64,000 nucleotides of DNA from Rotaria macrura (GCA_900239685.1 OENT01000328.1:62001-126000), one strand, 5' to 3'. Shown: positions 25,647 to 37,505, counted from the first letter of the stretch. Notes: generated by a model from the sequence alone, not told the origin. A program made the numbers and translations.

Positions 25647-26104
25647 CACTCTAAAAAAAACTAAGTACCTTCCTGAACCCTCTAAAAAGGTTCGGTAGAT
25701 TTCAAATAGCATCCAAATGACCAGAAATGCTTAAAAAACGATTGTTCAGTTCTACGAAACCTCTAAAGGATCTTCCCGTGTGCCCACCGGCCGAGCCCTC
25801 TCCTACGAAACCTTTTTTTAAGTTTCGTAGAACAAAAAAAAGTTTCGAAAGAAAATGCGAAACCTTTAGAGTTTCNGAAACTCTAAAGGTTTCGCATTTT
25901 CTTTCGAAACTTTTTTTTGTTCTACGAAACTTAAAAAAAGGTTTCGTAGGAGAGGGCTCGGCCGGTGGGCACACGGGAAGATCCTTTAGAGGTTTCGTAG
26001 AACTGAACAATCGTTTTTTAAGCATTTCTGGTCCTTTGGATGCTATTTGAAATCTACCGAACCTTTTTAGAGGGTTCAGGAAAGTACTTATTTTTTTTAG
26101 AGTG
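25647..26104. mobile_element. TA-flanked near-perfect palindrome (mariner-type MITE)
   Basis: The 458-bp element is flanked by TA on both sides (25645-25646 and 26105-26106), the target duplication of Tc1/mariner elements. It begins CACTCTAAAAAAAA and ends with its inverse. Almost the whole element is two arms of about 228 bp with only a few mismatches (for example ATGACC against GGTCCT near 25720 and 26030). The centre reads GTTTCNGAAAC, with an ambiguous base at 25876. Both strands therefore hold the same 107-codon open frame, which is a product of the symmetry and not a gene. GC-rich inner parts include GGCCGAGCCCTCTCC. Confidence 0.8.
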
Positions 26105-26375
26105 TAGTCAATTTCGAAGTGCTTGTAGACGTCACTCTAAATTGTTGAAAATATGAACACATGGTTATTTGGTTGTATTGTTAGATCATGTTTGGTTCGA
26201 TCATTCTTTTTCTAAAATTCGTTCATGTAGTTACTATTTTACGTAAAAGTTTTCAAAGAAACAAGTGTAAAGTAGGATGATGTATAGGTTAAATATGATT
26301 TAACGAAGACTGAACATGGCTGTAAGATGTCCAGTTCCTATCTATTGCCTTTGCCTAAGCCAGTTTTTGTGCAAC

Positions 26376-27558
26376 CCAGGTCGCTCGTTCTGGAACCCGC
26401 AGGAAACGGGATATTTTCCGGCTTCTTCCTGTCGGTGCCGGTGTATTTCCAGCTGGAAACGGCCGGAAAAACCACCGGAACATGGAAGCAGTATTCCGGC
26501 CGGAATTATCCGTACCCGGAACCTGGATATTCCGGTGACTTCCGAAAACCGGAAATTTCAAGGAAATACCTCGGATCAGCCAGGAACCTACCGGAACTAT
26601 GGCAAGTTCCGCCAGGATCCAACCGGAAAATACAATAATCCGATAAATTATTTCTGCTTTGGAAATCAGGCCTCCGCTTGAAAAACAATTACATCGAATA
26701 TTAAATTCTCATTTATATCATTCCTAGATATCCAAATCATCATTTTACGGAAAAAGACCTTTAAAGGTCCTTTTTGGGATGTTTTCCTAAATCCTTTAAT
26801 CTAAGAACAATCTCAATGACATTGATAGTTTACCATATTTTCATGGGTTCACCTGAAAATTTTAGAAGTGTTACTCAAAGTTTTATTGTTTTCAGTGGAT
26901 TAATTTGCATTCCAAATTTCTTTGATAAAAATTTGAAATGATAGGTCATTTAAAGACTTTAGAAGCGTCACTTACCTTGATTGAAGACTGAGGAAAGTCT
27001 CAAAACGCTGGTGTTTAACATGTGTGGTGTTCTTACACATATCGTTTTCGGTTTGTCAAAATCTAAAAATCTGATTTGTAAGTCTTCGGACTTAAAATTC
27101 TCATTTTTGTGATAAAAACGATTTTGGAGAGAATTGTATAATGTTTTACTAGAATGCTTTTGTTCCCAGGGGATCTTCTGGCGTTGTTTTAGGTTTGTGA
27201 AAATAGAAGTAAAAGCTGGCTTCGAAATTCGGAGAGTTTGCTCAGTAATTTTGAGTATTTAGCAGTGTTTGGGAAACGGTCAGATGAGTTTTCGTGAGCT
27301 TAGCGGAAACGGTCAGAGCTGAGTCGTGTTCTCTCCGAATGGGAAAATTGCTTTTTCTGTTATCGGTATCTGGTCCGGAAACGGTCGGATCTGGACCATA
27401 TGTGGTCCGGGTTTGGAAACGGTGTTTTCAGTCGACGGATCCCGTGTAAGAAACAGGAACCGGATCTGGAAGCCGGAACCGATTTCGGAAACCCGCTTTC
27501 GGAATTCGTGGGAATAACATGGGATCCAACCGGTTCCCCCCGTACGTCTCGGACCTGG
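26376..27558. mobile_element. Foldback-like element with GC-rich ends (CCGGAA/GGAAAC words)
   Basis: Two GC-rich blocks, 26376-26640 and 27260-27558, enclose an AT-rich core. Both are built of words such as CCGGAA, GGAAAC and GGATCC. The outer ends are CCCAGGTCGCTCGTTC (left) and TCCAGGTCCGAGACGT (minus-strand reading of the right), a short imperfect inverted repeat. Open frames of about 60-120 codons in the left block occur in several frames and reflect the repeats, not protein. Whether the two blocks are a single element is an inference from their ends and shared vocabulary. Confidence 0.45.
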
Positions 27559-28244
27559 AAACATAATTAATCTTAGAGAACGCATCTGCCTGAGTAATTA
27601 GTAAAACTTCACCATTTCATTAACATATCACTTCCCAAAATGGGTGATTACAGCGTAGAAAGTGGGAAACTGACTGTGATCCCACTAATTTCATCAAGTC
27701 ATCCATAACTAAGCTATTATTTTTTGAGTTAATACCAACGAAGAAAGTTTCTTCATGTTAGAACCACATACGCTGATGTTGTTGTACACGTGATCAACCT
27801 AAATTAGAATCCCTTCAAAAAGTGTCACAAAAGATGAAATACAAGTGTTTCATATGACTTAGTTATGTAAAAGTTAATGTATTAGAATTTCACATCGATT
27901 TCGTACACGTTGATGTTCTAAATATTTAGAACGATATAAGCTTCAGATGAATACAGTTAATTTCGTTGTGGTTGTTAAAATGTAGGTTTCTGACCGACAA
28001 GTGCATGTAGTAAGCTAGGATATCTAGAATTGAAAACAGTGTTGCGATAATCCTGAATCTTGGATGTGCACACAACAATCGTATTTCATTGTTTTTATAT
28101 AATTATGTTCCTATAAAAATGAATAGCGCATATAACTTGATATTGAAGTTGAACAGATATTGGCATTCATAAAAAATATTAGAATTAGTCGTCTCCTTTA
28201 TCATCTTTCAGTTGTTGTATCAATACCTTCATACAAAATACAAA
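27559..28244. other. Intergenic DNA, nothing recognised
   Basis: AT-rich spacer with no gene, RNA or repeat that I could support. Confidence 0.45.
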
Positions 28245-28607
28245 ATGATGACAATATTAATGTTAGTCGTACTAGCTTCACATCTATTTTCAGCATACGA
28301 AACTGATGTAAATGTTTGAACAACATGGATTGATGTACAAAATTGTTAAATCATAAGACCAATAACTCTAGATGCTGTAGTACAAGACGGCAGTGGAACC
28401 ATGCATAGAAATTGAACAGGTTTTATGCTAAATGATACAACCACACTTCAACTATTAATGAAATGTTCTACCTATGAAACAGTCTCGCAGTACCATGTCT
28501 ACCACGAAAAGTTTTATTTTTCAACCATGAACGTAACTGGATATCTACGAGTATGGCATATATACTTTGACATTCAAAAATATCGATTTCGTTCGGTGTT
28601 CATATGA
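28245..28607 (+). pseudogene. Remnant of a small secreted-protein gene
   Basis: A good signal peptide is encoded at 28245-28307 (MMTILMLVVLASHLFSAYE), ending at a GTAAAT donor after 21 codons. An acceptor-like ATAAG follows at about 28357. The next block reads PITLDAVVQDGSGTMHRN, then an in-frame TGA, then TGFMLNDTTTLQLLMKCSTY and onward to about 28607. The downstream block does not match the phase of the first exon, and the TGA falls where a tryptophan codon would continue the frame. I take this as a decayed host gene for a short secreted protein of unknown family. A different splice pattern that avoids the stop cannot be fully ruled out. Confidence 0.3.
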
Positions 28608-28758
28608 GGGTTTTTAAATCCTTTCTGACAAAACTATATTGATCTTTCGTTATCTATTTCTGAAGATGTTAGTTTTATTAATGCATATTGTTCCATCAGT
28701 CATCAATTCGAATTGCCAGTGTAGAAAAAGAAAACAGCTGGAGTCTATTTCATGAGTA

Positions 28759-30210
28759 TACCAACGGAAAAAAATTCGATACAAAAACGCGGTTAAATGC
28801 GTTTTTCAAAACCGCGTTTTGGAACGGTATTTCGAAACGCGGGAGTTAGGCAGTTTTTTCGTCTCTCCAAAAAATATTAAAAACCGCGGTTTTATGATGA
28901 CGCAGTAGAACGCGGTTTTAAAAGACCGCATTAATGGTCTGACTGCGGCGTTTTTCGGAAACCGCTAAATGCCGGGATTTCTTGACACCGCGGTTTCTTA
29001 AGATGTACTCAAACTGTGGAAAAGAATTAACCGAAATTATTTATACTTTCATAGTATTGCTTACAAAATTCTTGGTATAGGTAATTTCTATTGCAAACTG
29101 TCATATTTGCTCATTTTTCACTTAGTCGGCCAGTAAGCACTCTAATTAAATAATTTGTATTTTTTTTGGTCGAGGCTGGTTTCGAACACTAATTTTTCTC
29201 GTATACATGAACTTCTCCAAATTCTTGTATGACTATACAAGCCACTGGATCATATTTGTCCACACAAATCTATCAGCGAATCTGCCTTATCAGCTGACCA
29301 AGTAACGGGAAACAGCTGATTTCTGATTTTTGTGATTTTCCTTATTTTTTAAAACTTTTGATCGGTTGATTACAATCAATGAAATCGGAAAAATCAACAA
29401 AAAAATTTGAAAAATCACAAAATCAGGAAAAAATATTAAATCAGGAAAATCAAAAAAATATTGTTTCAACTGTCTCACCCTTGATTTATATTTTTTACAA
29501 CAAATATGCAAAGTTTTATCCCATTGATTCAATAATTGATTTTTTGTTTGATTTTTTAATTTTATAATTAAAAAATCAAACAAAAAAGCTCAGCTGTTCC
29601 CGACTTGACTGCTAACCTTTTGTACTGATTCCTTCTCAAATGAGATTCACCTTACGAAAATAAAATTTATTAATACAATTAAATGACATACTCTCTTGGC
29701 TTAGAAACTCAACACGGAGTCGTTTTTCTCAATTGTACATTTCATTTCGCTGTCAAATTTTAGTTTAAATTAATCTTTATTTTCGCAAAATACACTTTAT
29801 CATAAGAGGGATTGATTTGTGACTACAGTTAAAACGATATTAACAGCATTTTATGCGATCTGAAACTGCAAGATTGGATGCCAAAGTTAAAATTACGATA
29901 ACCTCCGTGTCGGAAAATCCAGACTAACCGCGTTTCCCTATAGCGTGGTTATAATGGTATATACTACGATTCTGAAACCCGCGTATAACCGCGTTTCCCA
30001 ATATCACGATTAAAATGGTATTTGTTGCCCTTCTCAAAACCGCATGTAACCGCGTTTTAGAATATCACGGTCTTCATTCACGAAACTGCGGTTAATTTAA
30101 AACGCAGCGAGAAAAACCGGGGTTAACCACATTTTTTCAAGTGGCACTGCGATTTTCTTGGAAAAACCGCGGTTGACTGCGGTTTTTCCCTAAAAATTTT
30201 TCCGTTGGTA
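28759..30210. mobile_element. TA-flanked element with dense AACCGCGGTT-type arrays
   Basis: The 1,452-bp element is flanked by TA (28757-28758 and 30211-30212). Its ends are TACCAACGGAAAAA (left) and the exact inverse TTTTTCCGTTGGTA (right). The outer 200-300 bp of each side is packed with variants of AACCGCGGTT and AAAACGCGGTT, likely binding or folding units. The core (about 29020-29880) is different, AT-rich DNA that holds a second inverted-repeat element (29299-29607) and a tRNA-like block. No transposase frame. Tc1/mariner-type assignment rests on the TA duplication only. Confidence 0.65.
29299..29607. mobile_element. Inner inverted-repeat element nested in the TA-flanked element
   Basis: The left end CAAGTAACGGGAAACAGCTGA and the minus-strand reading of the right end CAAGTCGGGAACAGCTGA form an inverted repeat of about 18-21 bp. 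The inner part also folds: GATTTTTTGTTTGATTTTTT near 29538 is followed by its inverse near 29565. Open frames on both strands derive from this symmetry and from A/T runs. No clear target duplication is visible. Confidence 0.5.
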
Positions 30211-30212
30211 TA

Positions 30213-30608
30213 GTGGAATAAAAAATTTTAAATCGTCAAATAGGCAACAAAAGTGTCACTGTCTGTTTCATTAAAGTCAGAAATTCGATTTATTAGACAA
30301 GATTCTCGTATCAACTTGAACATTGAATTAGATATGTTTCTCTGAAAAATTGTTCACATTTGTCTTTGTGTCGTCATGGAGCTTGTCTTCAAAGAAGTAA
30401 ATACGGAAAAATTCGATATAGATGCGTCACTTTTGAGCACAAAAAAGAAGAAGAACAAGGAGAAGCAGAATATCAAGTGAGCTAGAGGTTTGTATATACC
30501 GATTTTAATGTATGGAAGAATTGGATTATTTTATTCTATCTGTTTCTTATCTTATTCTATTTCATATTTTCGAGGCAAGATATGAGAATAGTAAACTAAT
30601 ACAACAAT
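30213..30608. other. Spacer and 3' region of the SLC22-type gene
   Basis: Contains a lysine-like AAGAAGAAGAAC run near 30444-30460 and, on the minus strand, AATAAA near 30527-30532, which would serve the transporter gene ending at 30609. Confidence 0.4.
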
Positions 30609-32839
30609 TCATTGTTGGGTTCGGACGCTGGCATCATTTTGATCAGTTATCTCGTCCATCGTTTTGTTTCGTGTTTCTGGTAGGAGCACTGTCAATAGGA
30701 GGACGACGAGGGTTAAGGCCGATGACACATAGTATGTTACTCTTAAGTATTCATCACTCACAGAAGTATCAATAACCGGCGCAATAATAGCTCCAAGATG
30801 GCTGAAAGCAATGAAAAGTCCATTTGCACTACTTCGAATCGAAGTTTGAAAGAGCTCTGGCACAAATATCCAAGAAACAGATATTGCACCCGATATGGCA
30901 TATTTACCGCATTGAGCGATAAACACAATGGCTAATGCACTATTTTTATCGATAATTTGTATACCGAGAATGCAAACCGCTGTAAGACCCAACATAATTA
31001 TTAATGTACCTTTACGACCTAGTCTTGTTACCATCAGTAGAGAACTAGATATGTAACCAATAGCTTCGACAGCGGCTCCGATAAGAACTCCAAGATATGG
31101 AGAGATATTCAGGATTTCAAGACCGTAACTTATCTCGTAGTAAAGAAGGTATGTTGTGAAACCAAGCAGATCTATTATGCAGAGTTTGATGATACTTGGT
31201 CTATGTGAAAGCATTTGACGAACTTGTTTGAAAAATGACACTTTCTTTTCTTCAACTATGTTTTGGATTAATTGACTTTGTGCAAAGTCTTGATAATACG
31301 GGTACCATTCAGAATCTTTTCGTCCATTTCGAGTTGCAATTCGACGCAAAACTGCCTCAAGTTTAGAATACTTTTGTTTAGCAAGTAGATAATGTGGAGT
31401 TTCCGGCATAAAATAGAGATAGGGCAAGATTAAGCCAATAAAAATAGCAATAGCCCATTTCAGCATCTGCCAATCGAAAGTGAGATAGGCGAGCAGGGTG
31501 AGTATTGCTTCCCCAATTGTAAAAGCGACGAGGGCCAAATTACCGACGAGACTCGTGTGAGCTGATGATGTTAGTTCTAGCATTAGAATAAAAACAGTAC
31601 TGTACGTCGAAACCGTGAGACCTGATATGAACTGATTGACAAGCAGCAGACCGAATCTAAGAATTTAAATTCAGATTACACCATTCAAGAATCTTAAGAG
31701 ATAAAACGATTGAATTTTCATCAACCAGCTTGGATGAATCAATGTGAGTTTGTGTTTGACTACTTCTGAATTGAATACAGTTTCAAGATAGCGTTTCATG
31801 AGATCTGTTTGTATTAAGCTGCTCGAATAGTGAACAAGAAATACATGAATTTGATCTCGTCAGTTGAATCTTCAGTCAATATTTTCGTTTTCTTCGATGT
31901 TAACATCGAATTGTGCATGTTGTAGTGCTACTGTGACTATACGTTTTTTCAAGTGAGCACAAGACAATAAAATGGACTGCGTTCGAAAACCGATGAATAT
32001 TTTAAAAATACACGCAATTGGAACATTTTTCTGTCTCAAACTCAATAATTCAAAATAAAAAAAACACCTAGAAATCGTCTCTTCTTATTCCTATGTGAAA
32101 GCCCAATTCAGTCTACATACTTGGCATTGACTGTCATAGGTATCCATTGCATAGGAATTTGTGTTAAAAGACACATATTGAAAAGAAGAATAGTTGTAAC
32201 AACCGTTGTATTTTTTCGTCCAAACTTGTCACCTAACGAACCGATTAGAAGTAACAAGAAGCCACCAGTTTGCATCAAGGTAGAAAGCCAACTTTTCTTC
32301 GGCTCATAGTGACAAACAAGATTTGCTTCTTCAGTAAAAGTGTAGCCATAGATGGATCGATCGTATGCCCAACCGTTCGGACAATCGATCAATGTTGAAT
32401 TTCGATGATCCGTCGTATAGCGCATGCATTTACTCCATTTACCATCTTTTCCTTTTGGAATATAAGTATTAATATAAGATTCATGTGTTTGATTTATTGG
32501 CCAGTAATATATATCATTTGGCCATATAGAAGGTGGTAACTGACATCGATGCTGGGGCTCCGCTGCACCAAATACATAATAGAAAGCAACTATGCCGGCA
32601 CTCATCGAAATAAGATTCAGAAAGAAGAAATGTATCAGTTGAAAGGGACCAAGATCACCACACAGTCGTATAACACTATCAAGTGATAGTGGTTTTCCAT
32701 TGGAAGATGACTGCGTTGCAGTGACATCGGCTTGATCGCCCTGTGAGGTTTTTGGAAATTTACGTGGAGTACAATATGAAGAAAACTATTCACTCACATT
32801 TAGATAAAAATTGTTAGTATCCCGAGAAAAAGTATCCAT
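30609..32839 (-). CDS. SLC22-type organic cation/anion transporter (MFS)
   Basis: Three minus-strand exons (32839-32798, 32740-32121, 31656-30609) splice in phase to 569 residues, close to the usual 550-560 of SLC22 transporters. Exon 1 encodes MDTFSRDTNNFYLN and ends at a consensus GTGAGT. The protein then shows the SLC22 layout: a first helix near residues 40-60 (GDLGPFQLIHFFFLNLI), a large outer loop with cysteines and N-glycosylation sites (NQT, NST), and the loop 2-3 signature GSLGDKFGRKNT. A later cytosolic loop has RLGRKGT, and the last helix ends in LPETRNKTMDEI, a family hallmark. The family moves organic ions across the plasma membrane; the substrate cannot be read from sequence. 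The donor for intron 2 is GTATGT at 32120, chosen because it alone keeps the frame (NAK-FGLLLVNQF). Confidence 0.9.
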
Positions 32840-34147
32840 GCAACTCTTTTCAGATGGTCAACATCGTTTGCTTACTTCAACAGATATCAAAACTAAATGA
32901 AGAGATAATGGTGCACTTGATCTCACATGTTAGTATCACACTTGCATATTCTTATGAGACAAAAATACTGAGTCATTGCTTATGTGTGCATGATCAACTT
33001 ACGGATGTTATCTTAACTTGTTTAAAAGAGGAAAGTTTTCTTGTGTGGTAATCATAAGTTTTTAATTTGTTAGGAGCAGAAAAAAAGGAAACGAACTCAC
33101 GTACATTTCTTAGCTTTCATTAGAAGTAAACTATTCTAAAGTAATGATATTGTTCGAGAAGATCTTATCTTCCCTCAACGAACACTTTTTAATAGGTAGT
33201 CGTGAAACGAGTTAAATCCATTTAGAGAAAGAGATTTGAATTAAATCAACTAAAACTATTCTTTGTACACGATAACATTCTGCAATTTTAATCCATAACT
33301 AATGCCAATTGACGATTAGATAGCTTCGATAGATATCAGTGTTTTAATCTTTCGATAAAGATCAGAATAATCTAATTTTTTCTTTAGAAAACTCTAACGA
33401 AGTGATTCTATTCCGATCGATCTAATCGATGTTTGTGACCCAATACAATAATAGTTGTAATTGACGAATAGAAGAATTCAATTTAATAGAAGTCAAATCA
33501 TCTATGATGATGCTCGAATAATATTCTAAGAAGGCTCTATTGAATATGTGCTTGACTTAGGCATTGCTTGGGAAATGAAGATATGACATTTTGGAGTTTA
33601 TCCAACACATAGTTTACAGAAATATGTTTGACATATAACACAACGGTAGACATTGTACACGATCAATTATAATCGATAAAAATTCATCTTGTGTCCGTTT
33701 TCCATGAGTTTTTTTTATGAAAATCAATGTTCAACAAAGAATGATGAAAAACGAAGTCAATACGAGTATTCCTAAATGTAAATCACGTCAAAGTTTTTTT
33801 CAACACTAGTTATAGTCATTAAGCTAAAATTTTAGAATATCAAGAATTTTCACGAGAAATGAATGTAATATAAATGCCAGCCTTCTTTGATACGAAAAAA
33901 ATATATTAAAACTGTTGCCAAAGGTTTGTCCTCATCAAAGACTGCCAAAGCTAGTATGAACGTGCTAAGCTTGAAACATGTCGTGCACAATAATATTTTA
34001 AATACACCAACAAATACAATATTTACGAAATTCACCTACTTTTCTACGACGAATTGACGAAATCAGATAGGCATGAATTTGATTTTTATGGTCAATGTCG
34101 AAAACATTATTATTCATACTGGAAATCAATGAAATATACGTTGCAAG
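32840..34147. other. Intergenic DNA upstream of the SLC22-type gene
   Basis: Should contain the transporter promoter on the minus strand. No element or gene is otherwise seen. Confidence 0.45.
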
Positions 34148-34149
34148 TA

Positions 34150-34836
34150 CAGTGGGTAAAATAATTATTCGGACACGTTTATTTTCATTCTTTTTTCCTG
34201 CTTCCGTAAAAGCTATAACGAATCTAAAAAGTGATTCTAGTAGAGAAAATCGTTTCCGACAAGAATATAAAGGAATAAAAATTATACTCCGGTTTTTAAC
34301 GATGGGGTCTCCAGAAAACCAAAACCCTAAATTTTCTGAAACTCGAACGTGCGAATATAACTTTGTTTAGATTACATAGAAACATAGAGCAAACAATCCT
34401 CTACAAAATGAGACGTCTCCGAGGTCTCTGCGACATTTTTTGGTTGAGATACAGCAATCTTATGGAAGACCAAAGAGTCGTTTTTCTGTCCTTTTTAAGA
34501 AAAAAACCATTTTTGGAGTAAAATTAAGGTGCTGTATCTCAACCAAAAAATGTCGCAGAGACCTCGGAGACGTCTCATTTTGTAGAGGATTGTTTGCTCT
34601 ATGTTTCTATGTAATCTAAACAAAGTTATATTCGCACGTTCGAGTTTCAGAAAATTTAGGGTTTTGGTTTTCTGGAGACCCCATCGTTAAAAACCGGAGT
34701 ATAATTTTTATTCCTTTATATTCTTGTCGGAAACGATTTTCTCTACTAGAATCACTTTTTAGATTCGTTATAGCTTTTACGGAAGCAGGAAAAAAGAATG
34801 AAAATAAACGTGTCCGAATAATTATTTTACCCACTG
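34150..34836. mobile_element. TA-flanked long-hairpin element (Tc1/mariner-type MITE)
   Basis: The 687-bp element lies between TA dinucleotides (34148-34149 and 34837-34838). It starts CAGTGGGTAAAATAATTATT and ends with the inverse. The arms, about 34150-34450 and 34532-34836, are practically identical over roughly 300 bp, and the loop of about 80 bp contains TTTTTAAGAAAAAAACC. Mirror-image open frames of 80-91 codons arise on both strands from the symmetry. The high arm identity suggests recent activity or gene conversion between the arms. It carries no transposase. Confidence 0.8.
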
Positions 34837-34838
34837 TA

Positions 34839-37505
34839 TATCTGCCATAATGTGACAAATATTATTAGTTATTCAACTTGATTTCTAGTGAAATTCTGAA
34901 AGATATCATCTGCAAAATGATGATCTCCACTAGATGAGATACTAATAAAGGGGTGGGCTGATCATGTTTGCACCTGTTTTGTGTTCCCTACATATCAGTA
35001 ATTATGAATCATAGCATCGTGATCTTTCTTTTTTACAGAAACAGTACCGCTGATATATCTGCAAACGTGTTTTGTATTAGTTGTAAAACTATGAAATTGA
35101 TACTTTCTATATGTAGTATTGTCTAGTTGTGTGATCTGTGTTGACTTTCGATTCATGTTTTATATGATTTCCTCTCACTGCTCCATCGCATAATGTTGAC
35201 GTCTAGTAAATATGAAATATTTTGTCATAATTATTTGTCAATGGTTGATTGGACACTAATTTTGAGGAATAAGAAATGATCTGTCTCAGATAATCCCATG
35301 AAAATAGGCTTTAAAAAAAATAATATTCAAGTATTTATTCAAGGTAAATAGTCTAATCGCATATCTGACCATAGTTCAAACTAGAAAGATAAATCTGAGA
35401 TATGAAATTGCTTTGTATATCTAATAATTCCACTTTTGGCTATGATTTCAAGGATAGGTTGTTTAGAAGAAATGAAATGAAAACGAGGGAAAACGTTCTG
35501 AAACCCCCAAAACTGATATTGTACGAAAATCATACGAACAAAAAAGAATAAGTTCTAGAAAACTTCGTATACATGCATCTTTAGTCGGAAATCTCAAGAA
35601 CTATTTAGTCTTCTATTTTCAATGTTAAATAATTACCCTTATGAAAACAATTAATTAGTAAGAATAGTATGCAGGAAGTAGGTGAAGTCCTCACAGACAC
35701 AGTAAGACACATAAAAAAAGATCAGTTTCATTCGTTAATAACTAATCAAAGCAGAAGATTTTAGAAAACTGAACAGTACTCTTCTTGAGAAAAAATATAG
35801 CAAACTCCTATCATTTATCCGTACTGAGATAAAAGCAAAACAATAAACATGCAAACATTATGGAATATTCGGTAAATAGAAGATAAAAATATGGCATACC
35901 ACCAATCTGTTTTTATTGACTGATTCAATGGATGTATTTCTCAGTGATAGAAGAGTCCTTCAGGTTTTCATTTAGACAAGAGTCATTAAAATCGATATTT
36001 CTCGATGAAAAATGAGAGATTATACCGGGATCTTTGCGCAACAAAATTAAAATTATAATCTATTGAAATATGCCGAATAAAAATAAATTCGATTTTAATC
36101 AAGTATAATCTTCTAAATCAAGTAGAAGTTTGATCCTGTTGCACAAAAATCCGGTGATAATCTTCATTTTTCACTTAGTTTTTCATAGAGTTAGTATTAT
36201 CATTAATGAAGAAATAAATTACTAATCGTGACTGTCTCATCTATTCTTAGGAATTACTATGTGACTTTGCCAGCGTACACATTACTAGAAACATGAAGAC
36301 TTGTAAGATCGATCACGTATTGCTTAACTGCACAGAATATGAAATCTAATTTATGACACTACTATTGACTAATAATAGTCCTAAAATTTTAGACGTAAAG
36401 AAAAGCTTAAGTTAAAACGCACCAATCATTTAATAGCCCTCTAGCAATTGATATTTATTCTATGAATTTCACCATAATAATTCATCTGAATCTTTAATAG
36501 AGAAGACCAAGTTGATATCATTCATAAGCATGCTTTTAATAGTTCTTATGTCCAGAGAATCGCAAATGTACAGCTTTAGCAAAGCTTGAGATCACAGATC
36601 GAGATAAGTGTTCCTGTCAGTAGTTGATGTCTCTGGTGTGATGAAAAATTCTAGTTCAAGAGATATAATCATCGATATTTCTTTGTCAGTTACAATTTTG
36701 CAAAGAACTTTTTTAACAGATGAACAATCTAGTTTGACCGACTGTTCATGGGCCCGGAACTAGAGCAAAACTATCTGTACATATACCATTGTCATACATA
36801 TTGTAGACTTGATCGTTGTTTTAAACGACGCATCCTCGAATGTTTTATCAAAACAACGGAAAAAAACAAAAAAGAAATAGCTATACTACAAATGATGTAA
36901 AGATCATATAAAGAAAAGTAAGGAAATTCTTATTAGCACGAAGAAGAAATTAAAGTTTAACAATCAGTATTGATATTGGTACTACCAATTTGGTAGTATT
37001 GGTAGCATCTTTCTTTTCTCTTGATTATTTAGAAAGATTAATTGTCGACGTTAGAATGATTAGATACCACAGCAAAGACTCCACTGATTATTATTACCTA
37101 TAGTTTTTTTTTCTTACAAAATGTATTCTATGATGTGCTTTTATATTCATCAGGAAGTAAAAACTTCAACGTAACTCAAGTTTGATTCTGCATAAGTACC
37201 ACTAGTCCGTGCATTATCTAAATTAAACTTCTCGTGTTTTCTTTTCTTCGTCACATTTCACATTAGTCGGTCAACCATTCAATGGTGATGAATAAATGAA
37301 TAATGTAAGCATAGAGTTAGTTTGAAAATGCTAGTCTCTTTACAGAGGCTTTGTCATTAACTGTTGTCACTACTGTCAATGAGTTAAGAAAGCGCGTCAT
37401 CTTCTCATTGGTTAACTTTGTGCAACCATGTAAATTTGGCCTCCTTCATTTTCATTGTTTCATTCCTTCACTTCTATTGTAGTTCATTTTAAAGTTCTTC
37501 TGATC
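34839..37505. other. Intergenic DNA with one small inverted repeat
   Basis: No gene is supported over about 2.7 kb. A small palindromic element lies at 36003-36173. A direct repeat TTGGTAGTATTGGTAG is visible near 36990-37005. The last part should include the promoter of the ERp29 gene. Confidence 0.45.
36003..36173. repeat. Small inverted-repeat (MITE-like) element
   Basis: The left arm (about 36003-36050, GAAAAATGAGAGATTATACC, then GGGATCTTTGCGCAACA) faces a right arm (about 36122-36173) whose inverse reads GAAAAATGAAGATTATCACC and GGATTTTTGTGCAACA. The loop is about 70 bp and AT-rich. It is non-coding, and the target duplication is not clear. Confidence 0.5.

Noticed and set aside
25702-26050. 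Mirror-image 107-codon open frames on both strands
   Set aside because: They result from the perfect symmetry of the 25647-26104 palindrome; no protein family is recognised.
26316-26690. Several overlapping frames of 60-120 codons on both strands
   Set aside because: They lie in GC-rich CCGGAA repeat DNA, where stops are rare in all frames; no conserved motif.
29290-29583. 97-codon minus-strand frame rich in Phe, Lys and Asn
   Set aside because: Sits in the AT-rich inner inverted repeat; composition explains it.
34095-34858. Open frames with the same protein text on both strands
   Set aside because: Same cause: the two arms of the 34150-34836 hairpin read identically in opposite directions.
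37455-37505. Upstream in-frame start for ERp29
   Set aside because: It would add about 17 residues before a good signal peptide; the start at 37506 fits the family better.
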